Positions 43,878-56,398 are shown, counted from the first letter of the stretch. The stretch: 64,000 nt of DNA from Cavenderia fasciculata (GCF_000203815.1 NW_004457734.1:379233-443232), one strand, 5' to 3'. Program-made: numbers and translations. The notes: generated by a model from the letters alone, not told the origin.

Positions 43878-45999
43878 TTATTCATCATCCTCGCTGCTAC
43901 TATTATTATCTTCCAAAGTTGATATGACTGGATGTAAAAATACTTGAACATTTAATTGAGAAATATCAAAGTTTTCAATATATCCATTATTATATTTGGT
44001 AATACAATAAAAGAATAAAACTATAGTATAAAATATATTATAGAATCCCTAAAATTATTAATAATAATAATGGTTAATAAATGAAAACTATATATTTCTT
44101 TTTTCTTTTTCTTTTTGTTATGATCATACAGGTGAAATATCCCACAATTTATGAGAATCAAGATTTGGAACTAAAAGATCACAATGAAGTGGTCTTTTAT
44201 AACTAATATTAATTAATGGTGTAAATTTAAATGCTAAAAAATATTATAATAGATAGATTAATAAAAAATGATTTAGATTTCCTTTTGTTTTTTTGTTTTT
44301 CTTACAATATTTTGTATTTTCTTCTTTAACAAATTTAGAAGAGAATGGTAAATCTGGATTTAAAGCTGTAACATCTCTATAAATCTTTTCATCCATGTAG
44401 GCTAGGAAAAGAGCAAATAAAAGTTGTTCATCGGTTGGTTGTTGAAGATCATTTTGATCGTTTGATTTGGTGCCAAAGATTGGGAATACGTGACTCTCTT
44501 TTGACATTTCTACAATTCTTCTACAAACATGTTCGTTTTCCTTTTTGTGATGTACGTCGTTGAGTTTATCCAAATGATAGGTTGTATATTTCAAAACATT
44601 TTTCATAATGTCTAGATTGTTTGGTATCATTCCAAATTTAAGTTTAGTCGAAATGTGTAAATCCTCTTGTAAAAGCAATTGTTCATCCTTTACACTTAAA
44701 TATCCTTCGGCAGGTCCCGCCAAAGGTTTAATAATATTTTCTGTAAACCATTTTGAACATAGATTTGCACATTCTGTCATATTATGTAAATGTTCAATTT
44801 CGCACAACTATAAAAGTAAATTAATATTAACATTAATTGAACAAGACATTATATTGTTATTTTCTACATACATTCTTCCAAAGTGAATTTTTCAAAGCTA
44901 CAACTTCCTCATAGGTTGCCTTTGGAGTGGTTTCATCAGTAATCTTTGATTTTTGAAGTACTCTATAAGTTTGAATTGGTGCTTCATAATATTGTGTTGC
45001 AATATGTTCAATTTCATAAATTTCTAAATAAATAATGAATAAATAAATAATTAATTATTCTAATATTATTTTACATATTATATATTTACTTTTATCTTTA
45101 TCTCTTTCTTGTCTTTCTTTTTGAGTTTGAATAAATTCTGGATCGGATGATAAAGGACTATCAAATTCAGAGAGTGTAGAAAAGAGACGACCGTTAAAGT
45201 TGTTTGTCATCTTTTCAGTCTCAATATCTTCGATTTGTGAGAGATTGAGTGCTGACGAACCACCGCTGAGTGGCGAGGTGATACTAGTGGTAGCGCCACT
45301 ACCACCAGGGGTCATACCAAACTTTGATGGAGGTGTATAGAATAGTTTACTTGAAGTCAATGGTGACATTGTCGAAGATAGTAAACTACCAATAGGTGTT
45401 GACATGTTATTTGAATTTTTAGATGTTGATGTTGATAAAGATGCCTGAGATGTTGATGATGTTGAGATTGGTGTACGTATTGGTGATAATGGCATCTTTA
45501 AAGTTGGTGTATTTGGTGTTGGTGTCGATAAAATTGATTGTTGCGAAGATGATGATGATGAATCCTTTGGTTGAACAGTTGGAAAGTTAACAGGCCATTT
45601 ATACAATGCTCTTTGATCATCAGTCATAACAACCAATGGTACTCTTTTATAATATCTATACAACATTGATGACCCAATACCCAATAATAATGATGCTATC
45701 ACAAATATAACATGTGATACTAAGTAAATGTAAAAAGGTTAATCAATGATCTCTCTCTTGATATATATATGTATATACTGCTACTACTTACAATCACCTA
45801 GAGTATTTCCTTTTTCTGATAGATAACTAAATAAAGATATCGATAAGACGAGTGCAGATAGTGATCTTAACAACCAACTATTTGATTTTGATTTAAGATG
45901 ATAACTACGAAAGTTTACGTAATCATCAAATGTATTGAGTTGCCATGTTTGAGGTACATATGGGAATGACGGTGATTTTAATATTGGTTGACTATTCAT
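43878..45999 (-). CDS. TMEM209-like transmembrane protein
   Basis: Six exons, 45999-45792, 45719-45090, 45023-44872, 44807-44306, 44233-44130 and 44048-43878, give 588 residues with consistent phases. Two hydrophobic segments lie at about residues 45-60 (LLRSLSALVLSISLFSYL) and 70-90 (VIFVIASLLLGIGSSMLY), followed by a long S/T/P-rich loop and a globular C-terminal half. The last part (NIFYTIVLFFYCITKYNNGY, then FDISQLNV) matches the closing motif of TMEM209 proteins, nuclear-envelope proteins linked to nuclear pores in animals. The first exon starts at the only ATG that keeps both membrane helices. Confidence 0.8.
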
Positions 46000-46344
46000 T
46001 TCTCACAACCCAATGATTCCTCTCTTTCTCTCTCTTTCTCTTCTTATTAAACTACTGAATGCACTGAAATGATCATCAATAAGTTTGTTTTGATCCATCC
46101 CTCCAAAATTTGAAACTAAAAAAAAAAAAAAAGGTCGTTTCGGAAAACAAGCAAAGTATGGATTGCCAAGTATGACTTTGTTTTAAAAATGATATTATTA
46201 ATATTTATTATCGATTTTGTTGAGTATAGTTGTAAATATTGTATATATGTTGTAGTTGTAGTTGTAGTAATTGTTTGTTAGTTTTTTGAAATGAATGAGT
46301 GAAATGATGAGGATATCGGATGAAATTTTGTTTTGGATCTTTTT
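46000..46344. other. Gap between AP-3 mu and the TMEM209-like gene
   Basis: It has CTCTTTCTCTCTCTTT near 46020-46040, an A-run near 46118-46132 and a TTGTAGTTGTAGTTGTAG repeat at 46248-46268. It holds the 3-prime flank of AP-3 mu and the promoter of the TMEM209-like gene. No gene is seen. Confidence 0.5.
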
Positions 46345-47826
46345 TTAAGCACGAACTTGGAATTTACCAGATTTGGTAATAGCTCTAACACCCTTGTATG
46401 GTTTATATTTCTCGCTACAGGCAAGAGAGTCAACTGAAAGACCAGAGATGGAAAAGAGACCGATTTTGAATTGAGCAGTAATTGGTTGGTTGGAATCGGG
46501 TGGTGGGTGGCCGGCCAAAGTGATGATGTTGCCGCTGAGCATGGGTGTTTTGTTGTTGGGAATCTTGCCAATGTTCCACTTGCACACCTTTTGGTCGTCG
46601 ATGGCAAACGAACCGACATTGCATGTGAGATTGGTCGATGATATGCTCTTGGGGAGTGGGATGGTGATGATGACATTCTCGACTGTCTTTTGTACGTTTT
46701 TAGTGCCCACCAACACATTGACGCGACCACCACCCTCGCCAAACGAGATTTGTGGTTTGACATAGACCGGTAGTTGAGTGATACCCTTGACACGATAGTT
46801 CATCAGCTTGAATGAGCCATCGGGTGGAATAAAACTGAGTACACGGTCATTCTCCCATCGCGAGTATCTCACACATGGATGGAAACTAACGTCATCCAAC
46901 ATTCTTGGATTATTAAATGTTAATGTTAAATCTGGCATTCCCGTCAATTTACAATTCACTTGTAATTCTCCATTTACTTCACATGAAACAATAAATCCAT
47001 TACTAAAACAAATATTAAAATAAAAAAAGTATAAGTATAATAAATATATAGTGGTATTGTTGTTGTATTTACCTATCAATAATACAATCAATCTCTTCAA
47101 TAATATCGAAAAATATCTCATTTGATGCATATTTAATTCCAGTCTTTCTCCATTGAATAGCTCCAAGTGATCCATCTTTTTTAAAAATGATAAAGTAAGT
47201 AAGTATAAAGTATAAATATTAACAATAAATGTATATTAACAATAGTGTCGTACTTGGTAATAAATCAGTAACATTTGATTGACCGGTAACACCTTGGAAT
47301 ACATTTGAGAGTACGCCGGGAGGTTTGATCATTTCCTTTAAAAAGTTTGGTTCGGTGGTGAATGGGAAACCATTGTCGGCCATTTCTTCGATGAGTTGGT
47401 AGACGTGTACAAAGTTGTCTTTGATCATCTTCTCGGTGATGGTTGGACCAAAGTAGTCGATGAATATATCGTATATACGTTGTAAAAAGTCGATGACCAA
47501 TAGAGGTGGAAACTCTGATTGCAAGACACCCAACAAATAGATCGATGGCCTATGAATGTTGACTAGATAGTATTTAGGTGTCGTTATCACCGGTGCAACC
47601 TTATCCGATTGTAACTTTTGATCCCAAAAGTATTCACATATCGATCTATTTATAATCCCTCTCCAATGTTTTTCAATGATAATATCACTACATACACAAA
47701 TATACACAGATACACAAGTATAAACAAATATAAATTGTTAGCTTTTTAGGTCTTCTTCTCTTTCTTCTTCTCTTCCTCTTCTTTAACATACCCAGTTTCA
47801 GTAAGAATGAATAAACTACTTAACAT
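46345..47826 (-). CDS. apm3: AP-3 adaptor complex mu subunit
   Basis: Four exons, 47826-47792, 47687-47254, 47175-47073 and 47002-46345, give 409 residues, the normal size. The N-terminus is the longin-like mu start (MLSSLFILTETGDIIIEKHW). The C-terminal mu-homology domain shows GFIVSCEVNGELQVNCKLTG, PDLTLTFNNPRMLDDVSFHP, ENDRVLSFIPPDGSFKLMNY and the closing SGKFQVRA, which match AP-3 more closely than AP-1 or AP-2. It binds tyrosine-based sorting signals (YxxPhi) for traffic to endolysosomes. The tiny first exon (35 bases) was placed by the conserved MLSSLFIL start and GTATGT donor. The gene is divergent from MAF1. Confidence 0.92.
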
Positions 47827-48275
47827 CTTGTTATATCGTGTCTATCTATCTCTTCTATCTATCTATCTATTTATGTCCTCTCTTCTTTTACTTTATACTA
47901 ATGTGTGTGAACAAGATAAATATGATCGTTCAACGAAGAAAGTCAGTCTATATAAATCTTTCTGTTCTTAATTTATATTAATACTAATATCTGATAGTGT
48001 TTATGACTCTAGGCTCTAATCATCAGAGATTGCTTGCAAGCAAAGGTCATACACTCTTTCTTGAACGGAGGAGAATTTTCAAAATCGAACTTCGACCAAT
48101 GGATATTTGAATTAAAAATCCCACCAGTAAAAGCTATGCTCAATAAACAAACCATCGCCCCCCCCCCCCCCATTAAAAAAACATTGTTTCATTGTACAGT
48201 AGTAATATTAAATAATAATAATAGTATTAATATAGATATAAAGTAGTTATAAATAGTAGTTAATCTCTCCTCAAA
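47827..48275. other. Divergent gap with a short coding-like remnant and a C14 run
   Basis: Between AP-3 mu and MAF1. It contains a TATC microsatellite near 47837-47872, and on the plus strand at about 48015-48157 a coding-like piece (IIRDCLQAKVIHSFLNGGEF, then NFDQWIFELKIPPVKAML) preceded by a CTCTAG acceptor-like site and ending at a run of 14 C (48158-48171). The piece was not recognised and may be a gene relic. Confidence 0.45.
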
Positions 48276-49490
48276 ATGAAATATTTAGATTCAATCAATT
48301 TAATAGCATTGAATACAATGTTGAACAAGGTGGATTGTGGAGACAGTATATTATCGGGTACACTAGAATCATACTCTTGCAAGGTGGCAGGATCAGACAA
48401 GAAATTGTATAAATCGTTGGACAAGGAATTGGAGATGCAGTATAGTAGTAGTTTGGATCATCATCAACATGGTAGTAGTAGTCATTTACATCCTAAAAAC
48501 AGCAGTAGTAATAATTCAATGTCACCTCATTCATATGATAGTCATGGTGGTCATTCTAGCAGTCATAGTCACGGTCAAATGTCACAATCTCCATTTGGAC
48601 CTCTCACCAACTCTACTAGTCGAAAAACAATGATTCATCTGATCAGTACTCTTAATGCTTGTTTTATAGATTATGATTTCAGGTATCTATCTAGATAGAT
48701 TAAATAATGGATTAATATAAATATATAAAATATATTATATGTTATTAATAATAATATTTGTTTTGATTGTTAGCAATTCAAAACCAGAACAATTTAGAAA
48801 AGAACCTAATCTATCGATGGTAATGAATTCAATCAATACTATATTAGGTAATATCATGCCAAACTATCAAACAGAGGTACAAGAAAAGTTATGGATAGCG
48901 ATCGATTCTGAAATAGAGTTGCAAAAATCAGATGTCTATTCATTCATACCTGAATCAGGTGATCCTTTTACTGAAGATGGTGTTATGTATGTAATATATA
49001 TATCATATTATCATATTATTATTATGATTGCAGTAGTATACTTACTACACACACACACAAGTATTAACTGTTATTTTAATTAAATGGATAGATGGAGTTT
49101 TAATTATTTCTTTTATAACAAAGTATTGAAAAGAATAACATTTTTCAGTTGTAGATTATTAAAGTATGATTTATTATTATTAGTATTGGACATTGGACTG
49201 GATTTATTTATTAATAATGATTTTTATTTTTATTATTATATTTTTATTTTATATTTATATTTTTAATTTTACAATAATATTGTATTACAGCAAAGCATTA
49301 CAAATTTCAAAAGATAATAACTTGGATATGGATGATGATGATGAAGAGTAAGAAACATTTTATATTATTTATAAAAAGAGATAAAGATAAGAGATAATAT
49401 AATTATTTGATATTAATTTCAATTTATTTTTTTAGTTTATTTGAATATGATGAATACCAATCAGAGGCAACTACAAGTATGGAATTTTAA
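48276..49490 (+). CDS. maf1: MAF1, repressor of RNA polymerase III
   Basis: Five exons, 48276-48682, 48774-48986, 49092-49163, 49291-49347 and 49436-49490, give 267 residues. The three conserved Maf1 boxes are present: MKYLDSINLIALNTML with LESYSCKVAG; TLNACFIDYDFS then SKPEQFRKEP; and the VIWSFNYFFYNKVLKRITFF box with FSCR. Between boxes 1 and 2 is an H/S/N-rich insert with possible phosphorylation sites. In yeast and animals the protein binds and represses Pol III when nutrients are short. The acidic tail (DMDDDDEED) is common in the family. All splice phases agree, and no upstream ATG fits. Confidence 0.95.
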
Positions 49491-49770
49491 AATTTAAATT
49501 ATATGTGGTCATGTGGTCAGAGGTCATCCGATGATACCTATCTATGGCTCTTTTCCTTTTCCTTATATACTTTAAAAATGTGTACATATATATATATAAT
49601 ATAAAAAGATGTAAAATAATAATATTAATAATAATATTAATAATATAAAACATAAATACTATTTATTGGATTAGAAATAATCAATCAACGCCATCTTCTC
49701 TAAAAGAGATATATATATCCCTTTTTTAAAGCCAATTATTTTTTTCCCTCCTTTTTATAATTTTGTTTGT
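49491..49770. other. 3-prime flank of MAF1
   Basis: Mostly A/T; a G/C-richer island GTGGTCATGTGGTCAGAGGTC lies near 49505-49524 and a TATATATA tract near 49586. No gene is seen. Confidence 0.4.
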
Positions 49771-50082
49771 TTGGTTGGTCGAATAATATTATTCGCCCAC
49801 AATGGTCAAAGAAAAAGAGGAAAAAGGACAGTTGACTGTGAAACAACAAAAAACATTGAAAAGGCAATCATTATTTTATCAGCTTTTGGTTGGCTTGAAT
49901 TTATCAAATATCTGTTGTCATCGTTCAACATTGTTACTCTCCGAGAGAAAACAATAGTCAAGATCAAATGTTTCTGTGACGATGAATATGAAATTATTCA
50001 TTATTTTGAAACTCAATCTCTGTTTATTGATCAATTCCAATCAACTATTGTGAAACGTAAATTAGAAACACCTCAAAAATAA
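49771..50082 (+). pseudogene. Intronless fragment of an ankyrin-type gene end
   Basis: An open frame of about 100 codons without a good ATG carries ankyrin-like helices: NIEKAIIILSAFGWLEFIKY, then LLSSFNIVTLREKTIVKI, and an end like the family C-terminus (YEIIHYFETQSLFIDQF, then TAA). About 70 bases downstream a run of 31 A begins (50151-50181). It could be the 3-prime part of a copied transcript or a relic left by recombination. Confidence 0.5.
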
Positions 50083-50149
50083 TATCATAATAGATTAGGG
50101 TAAGATATTGGAATCTTCCTCATAGTGGTCTCGTAGTCTAAGATCTTTC

Positions 50150-50150
<1 letters not shown>

Positions 50151-50181
<31 letters not shown>
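50151..50181. repeat. Run of 31 A
   Basis: An uninterrupted A run, preceded by more GC-mixed sequence (CATAGTGGTCTCGTAGTCTA) and followed by AGAAAAGAAAACC. Long A runs occur in this genome type, but this is the longest in the window. Confidence 0.9.
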
Positions 50182-50183
<2 letters not shown>

Positions 50184-50277
50184 AAAGAAAACCATAAAAA
50201 TTTATATAATTATTTTCAAAGACAATTCTTTTTGTTAATAATCATTCTTCAAGTTCTTCAAAAAAGAGATAACATTA

Positions 50278-51420
50278 ATGACGAAGAATAGTGTAATTGA
50301 CATTTATTTATCGATTGATAAGAATATCTATGCAAACGAATATATCAATCCCAAATGGAGCGATCAAGTCAAAGACAAGATAAGGGAGGCTATCCTCAAC
50401 AAAGAGCAAATCGATAAATCACAGCCTCTCAATGTCTTTGCAGAGGCCTCGGCAGCAACACACCTCGATTTCAATGGAAGGGGTGGGAGAGGAGGAGCAA
50501 GAGGAGGAGGAACTCAAGCAAGAAGAGGTATCATAACAAAACCTGAACCAGATACGATGCACATGACATTGCACCAACTTCATTCCAAAGAAATGGGGTT
50601 TGAGCCTGACTGCTCAGAAATTACATATAACCTTTATACATTAGATGATATAGATGAATCTTCTACCATAGACGTTCATTCAAAAACTACAATGTTTGTA
50701 TGTAAATAATTATTAATTAATTGTTGGATTATATTATTTAACTCTTTTATTTATTAATTTTAGCAATTACAATTAACAAGTTATGAATCACCTATACTTC
50801 ATAATATGTGTTCAAGTGGAGAAATCATTCAACAAGTTATCATTCGACATTATCAATTGAAAGAAAAGTCACGTGTATTGAGAGTGGAGGAATATGAACT
50901 TGGCTTTTCAAAGGTTCACACTGTAGCAACATTTGGAAATGACCTAATGGTCGTATTTGTGCCCTCTTTTATTACAACAACATTTGCAAAGATTAAAGTT
51001 GATAGTGGAGAGTATAAAAGTTATTCAATGTCACGAGTAGACTATATTTTAAAGGATAGAAATAAGAGAAGTATTCTTCCAATCGATCCTACCAACCCAC
51101 AAATACTAGATGATGCCATACAAGAAGACAATAGTCATCAAATACTCAAAGACAGGAATGTCAACTATTCAACTAGTCCACCACCAACCACTCAAATATT
51201 TGTACAACAGCCCAACCAATTAAAGATATATAAAAGACTAGATAATATTGAATTAGAGATATCATTTGATCATCTAATAACGAGGATTGCAACATTACTT
51301 GGATTGGAAAAGAATAGTATTAAAAATCTCCAAAACAAAACTACTAAAATTAATTTTGATCAATCATCTCTAACAATTAAATTAATAAAGGATCAAATCA
51401 TTGAACCAATCTTTATTTAA
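50278..51420 (+). CDS. Unknown protein with RGG-rich segment
   Basis: Two exons, 50278-50697 and 50764-51420, joined in phase 0, give 358 residues. I do not recognise the family. Visible parts: a charged N-terminus (NPKWSDQVKDKIREAILNKE), a glycine/arginine run (GRGGRGGARGGG) at about residues 67-78 typical of RNA-binding RGG boxes, then ordered sequence with alternating hydrophobic strands (HTVATFGNDLMVVFVPSFIT) and a linker rich in D, N, P. There is no signal peptide or membrane segment. It is convergent with the ankyrin protein AA, with only 30 bases between stop codons. A nucleic-acid-linked role is a guess from the RGG run only. Confidence 0.75.
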
Positions 51421-51450
51421 ATGTATAGTCTATTATTTATTATTTATTAT

Positions 51451-53667
51451 TTATTTATTTTTTAGATATTTTGAATGATCAAAAATAGAGATGACATGTG
51501 AATAACAATTAGACCATTTAGGGTCTCTTTGAATACCATCCGATTGTGGATGATTGACAATGTATTGTAGAATTTCAATTTGATTGCGTTGAATACAGGT
51601 TGCGATCGTTTTAAAGATGATATCTTTGGATAGGTGTTGTTCCTTTGAAAAGAGATACTTTATGATTTCCAGGTGACCCATACCAGTGGCCCATTCAAGA
51701 CATGATGGGAAATTAATTTGATTGTGGTCATAAAGGAACTTGGCACATTTTAAAGCAGGCTTGGAACACGCATATTCAAATAGCATTGGATCGTCGAGTC
51801 CAGGGAGACCTTGTTGATGAAAGTACTGGAGGATGGCAACTTGATCAAAATGACAAGCCTCTTTGAAAAAGCTAGTGTAAAAGCTTGGTGTGCTACAATA
51901 CTGTTTACCAGATCGTTGAACGAGAAAGTCGAGTATTTCCACTGATGACTGTTTGGCAGAGAGACTTTTGCTGTCAGTTATTAGAGTTCGAAGTCTATCT
52001 TTGAAAACAGTCAGCATGTAGACTCCTATGATGTTGGAGAGTAGGTCCAACTGCTGCATAATCTCTACCAAGAATGAAAACAGTCCCCAATTGTTACTTG
52101 TAACTGCGACCTGTGCATACTCGCCAGAATTTCTATTTGTCATTTTTGGTACTAGACCTTCTAGCACGAGATATTGAATCACGTCAAAATGAGCGGTTGT
52201 ACCACCCTCTACAGTGTGCGAGAGGATTTGTCGTGACAATAGTGCAGGTCGGCGGTCTGGAGAACTGGTGAGGAGTTTAACAATCTCCAAGTGTCCTCCT
52301 ATACATGCATTGTTGACTGCATCCGCATGCACTGCACCTGGATAGTGGTGATAAAGGTATTGAACTACTGAAAGATGTCCAGATAATGCAGCATAGTACA
52401 TAGCACCACTTGAGCATCCCTCTGTACGATTACAATGTAACCATTCAACAACGTTTAAACAGCCGTTCTTTGCGGCCAAGTCCATAGTTTCCGTTAACCA
52501 TGGCCCCATACACAGATTATTGTCGTGAAAGTACTTGATCTCATCCAACCTACCACCAACTGCAAAGGTGGTTATAGTGTCTGGTGATATTTGAATACCA
52601 TACGTCTCTATTAGAAAATTGACAATTGCAAATGAATCTTGACCTCTTGCCATTTCAACAGTCTCTCTGTCAAGTGCACCCGATTCAATTAGTTGGTTTC
52701 CAAAGTAACTGTGAATCAATTCTACCATTCCAATTGACCCAGACGATACTGCACTTTGCATCAAATAGAATTGTTGGAAACTATCTACTGTCTGACCATT
52801 ATTATTATTACTAATATTAAAGTCTAATAATAGTTTGGTGTGGTTGATCGAGCCAGAATGTGCAATATTGTAAAGTGCCCTTGTTGTGAATGGTTTGGTC
52901 ATCTTCTTGGTGTCCAAAACATACGATATGATTGAGACGTGTGCATTTAGAGCAGCATCTTCTATCGCAGCATCTGTCAATTCCAACGCATGTGGAAAGG
53001 TGTCAACTAGCCAAACAACCATATCAAGTCGACCATTTTCACAAGCCACTTGGAGAGTCTTGTTGTTTGGTTGAATCCCAATTGTTTCAATTGCATATCT
53101 TAGACATTCCAAACTACCACCAATCACTATATTATTGAGTATATAGTCATTGGGGGATGGACCACTACCATCACTAGTTCGATTTGTAACTTTAAAATGG
53201 TATGGTACCAATTGATACATTCTTTCAAGTACCCCTACTTGTTTACAGTGTCGTAATAGTAATGGAATAGTGACATAATAAATTACTATACGATGAGGGT
53301 CATTATCATGAAATATCTTGTATTTAAACATATTGAATGATCTTTGTTGTTGTTGGTATACAAGTTCATCAAATTCTCTTCCATAGTTGCCTTTGCCTTG
53401 TTTGTTCATTTTGTAGTTCTCTCTTGCTACCAAATCGTCAGAGTGACAGTACCTGAGATAGCATACTGACTTGTCTGATAACTCTTCATACCTCGATGTT
53501 GGGTATCTCTGCACGACACCGATCTTTGCGATAAATGAAATCACATGTTTGTACAATACTCTATTTCTAAATACTCTAAATACTAACTCTGTCACACGAT
53601 CATCATTCTTCTTTACTTGATTATTAATACTAATACTACTATTACTATTTGTATTTGTATCCTCCAT
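51451..53667 (-). CDS. Large intronless ankyrin-repeat protein AA
   Basis: A single exon of 738 codons plus stop. The N-terminus (NTNSNSSISINN) is followed by ELVFRVFRNRVLYKHVISFI, a variant of the FR-x-x-Y-x-R-x-LIF opening of the neighbouring ankyrin family. About fifteen ankyrin-like helix pairs follow (NKTLQVACENGRLDMVVWLV, SGALDRETVEMARGQDSFAI, AAKNGCLNVVEWLHCNRTEG, NACIGGHLEIVKLLTSS, ATGMGHLEIIKYLF), with irregular spacing and one stretch matching the 28-residue type (CNRTEGCSSGAMYYAALSGH). It belongs to the common dictyostelid ankyrin class of about 700 residues, is intact, and differs from the multi-exon family by lacking introns. The function is unknown. Confidence 0.85.
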   Translation of the reverse strand: MEDTNTNSNSSISINNQVKKNDDRVTELVFRVFRNRVLYKHVISFIAKIGVVQRYPTSRYEELSDKSVCYLRYCHSDDLVARENYKMNKQGKGNYGREFDELVYQQQQRSFNMFKYKIFHDNDPHRIVIYYVTIPLLLRHCKQVGVLERMYQLVPYHFKVTNRTSDGSGPSPNDYILNNIVIGGSLECLRYAIETIGIQPNNKTLQVACENGRLDMVVWLVDTFPHALELTDAAIEDAALNAHVSIISYVLDTKKMTKPFTTRALYNIAHSGSINHTKLLLDFNISNNNNGQTVDSFQQFYLMQSAVSSGSIGMVELIHSYFGNQLIESGALDRETVEMARGQDSFAIVNFLIETYGIQISPDTITTFAVGGRLDEIKYFHDNNLCMGPWLTETMDLAAKNGCLNVVEWLHCNRTEGCSSGAMYYAALSGHLSVVQYLYHHYPGAVHADAVNNACIGGHLEIVKLLTSSPDRRPALLSRQILSHTVEGGTTAHFDVIQYLVLEGLVPKMTNRNSGEYAQVAVTSNNWGLFSFLVEIMQQLDLLSNIIGVYMLTVFKDRLRTLITDSKSLSAKQSSVEILDFLVQRSGKQYCSTPSFYTSFFKEACHFDQVAILQYFHQQGLPGLDDPMLFEYACSKPALKCAKFLYDHNQINFPSCLEWATGMGHLEIIKYLFSKEQHLSKDIIFKTIATCIQRNQIEILQYIVNHPQSDGIQRDPKWSNCYSHVISIFDHSKYLKNK

Positions 53668-53797
53668 TTCTTCAAAAAGTAAAATATAAAATAAAATAAT
53701 AAAATCATATGACTTCTAGCCATCATCTCATCAAGACACAGACAACTCATTCTTTTTTATTTCTAAATTATATTATAGTTAACAAACAAATAATAAT

Positions 53798-56255
53798 ATG
53801 ACTACACCTACAACTACATTTCATTGTATGTTTAAATCGATTTATATTAGACAATTAATATTCAATCATATCGGTGTGATATCAAAACAAAGCTGCTATC
53901 AACCATCAAATGATAATTATCAAGATGATGGTAGACAACGATCATTAGTCGGAAGAGATATAATCAAATTACCTCTTTTTGGAATGATATCAAAGTATGC
54001 AATGCCTTGGCACTTTGTTAAATACTATCTACCTAAAGATTGTACTCTGGTACATATCAAAAGAAGAATTAGAATGATCACTCAATACTGCTGTCATCCC
54101 AATGCAACATTGGATACCCTCCAGCATCTATTGGAATGGTCGACCGTCATTGACTTTGATTGGGAGTATTTAAAGAAAAATGTTCGTAATGATTGGAAGT
54201 ATTTGAAAAGAATTGGTCGTGATATTAGAAATAAAGAGATATTGGAATTTATCATCAAGGCATGTCCTGTTGATGGAGAGAATGACTTTTTGGTTTGGGC
54301 ACTAAATAATGCATGTATGAATGATTACCTATCGACTGTAAAGTTGATAGACTCTACTAAACTATCAGGTTCACCTCTCAACGAGATGCCAATGGTAACT
54401 GCTTGTTTTAATGGGTTCATTGACATTGTAAAATATTTACACGAGAATAGAACTGAAGGTTGTAGTACAAAGGCAATGGTAAGCAACAGAATTAACGATA
54501 AATAATTAAAATAATTTATTAATATATATTTTAAATTTTTAGGATAGAGCAGCTATTGGTAACCATTTAGAAGTTGTAAAGGTGAGTTGATTGGTTGGTT
54601 GGTTTAATTTATATTTAAATATATTAATATTAATATTAATATTTATTATCTTTGTCAAAAATAATAGTTTCTTCATTTTAATAGAACTGAAGGTGCATCA
54701 ACGAGTGCTATGGATTGCGCAGCTAGATTTGGCCATTTAGAGGTTGTTAAAGTATGTATTGTAACAAAGCATTGAATGGAGTAAAAGTATTCATATAATA
54801 ACCAAATTTGTTCATATTTACAGTTCTTACATCAACATCGTAGTGAAGGTGCAACTACCAATGCTATTGATTGGGCATCTTCAAATGGTCACATGGAAGT
54901 GGTAAAGTACCTTTCAGAGCATCGTAGTGAGGGTGCAACAACCAGCGCTATGGATTGGGCAGCTGGAAATGGACACATTGAAATTGTTAAATACCTTTCA
55001 GAGCATCGTAGTGAAGGTGCAACTACCAAAGCCATGAACAATGCATCACGTAATAACCGTTTGGAAATGGTAAAGTATTTACATGAGAATCGTAGTGAAG
55101 GTGCAACAACCGATGCTATGGATGTTGCGTCAATGAATGGTCACTTTGAAATTTTAAAGTTTCTTCAATTCAATCGTTGTGAAGGTGCAACATCCTTTGC
55201 TATGGATGAAGCATCGATGAATAACCATTTGGATGTTGTCAAGTTCCTTTTTGAGCATCGTACAGAGGGATGCTCAAGAGTGGCGGTTCACAATGCCGTT
55301 AAATATGCAACCGCTGAAATAGTATCCTATCTTGTCAACACTGTCAAAGCAGAATGTAAACCAGATACAATGATAGAAGCACTGGCAAGAGGTGAATTGG
55401 ATATTTTCCATTTTCTTTATAACTATTTCAAGGAACAAAAAGAGGAGGATAATAATATTTGGACACCAGAGATATGTGTAAGGTTAATGGATATTGCCGC
55501 CGACATGGGATACATTGATATTGTAAAGTTACTTTATATTAACAATAGAGGAAAGGAGGGTGAACATAGTCATGCAAAATTAATGACTCACAGAGCTATG
55601 TATATGACAGCTCAAAAAGGTCATATTGAAATAGTAAAGTATATTCATTTCAACATGACTGACCCTGGTGAAGATTCAACCAACACTATAGCTATGAATT
55701 CAGCATCCAAAAACGGCCACATTGAAATTGTAAAGTTCCTTCATCACCAAAGTAAATGTGAGGCTGCAACAGCTGATGCCATGGACAAGGCATCAATGAA
55801 TAATCACATTGAAATTGTCAAAGTATGTAGTATATCAATATGCAAAACAAAGATCATTGAAATGACACAAATATAAATTGACCCATTTATTATTATTCCT
55901 TTTCATATTATCTATATGTTAGTTTTTACACTTTAATCGTAGAGAAGGATGTACTAGCCAAGCTCTTTTGTATGCCTGTCAGCGAGGGTATCTAGAACTA
56001 GCATCTTTTCTAATCAATGTCAGAAATGAGGAATTAAGTCAAGATGCACTACAAACTGCATCAACCTTTGGACACTATGAAATTGTCAAGATGATACTAT
56101 CGCAATCCAGAGATAAACTGGTAAAACTATCAATTAAAAGTGTCATTCAACATTTAAAAGATAGTGATCATTTTGAAGTTTGTCAACTACTCGAAAATCA
56201 TTTAAAGCATCATGATAATGCACAAGATAATCAAGAAGAACACCCAGAAAAATAA
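53798..56255 (+). CDS. Ankyrin-repeat family protein BB
   Basis: Five exons, 53798-54478, 54543-54581, 54668-54751, 54824-55822 and 55923-56255, all phase 0, give 711 residues. The N-terminal module is complete (FKSIYIRQLIFNHI, GRDIIKLP, AMPWHF, CHPNATLDTLQHLLEW) with one extra internal duplication (EYLKKNV.NDWKYLKRIGRD). Exons 2 and 3 (39 and 84 bases) give the first repeats, exon 4 about twelve. In mid-array a diverged block (VNTVKAECKPDTMIEALARG, IFHFLYNYFKEQ) recurs in CC, DD and EE, so it is a fixed sub-domain. The C-terminal module ends LLENHLKHHDNAQDNQEE. It starts the tandem array of this family. Confidence 0.86.
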
Positions 56256-56398
56256 ATTTAAATTATATTTAGTATTTCCAATAATCAAAAAACAAAATTT
56301 AATTATTTAATTTTTCTGCATGCTCTAAACTACTTTAATTAATCGAACAGTTGTAGTTATTTTAGTTTGTATTTGTAGTAATAATAATCTTATACAAT

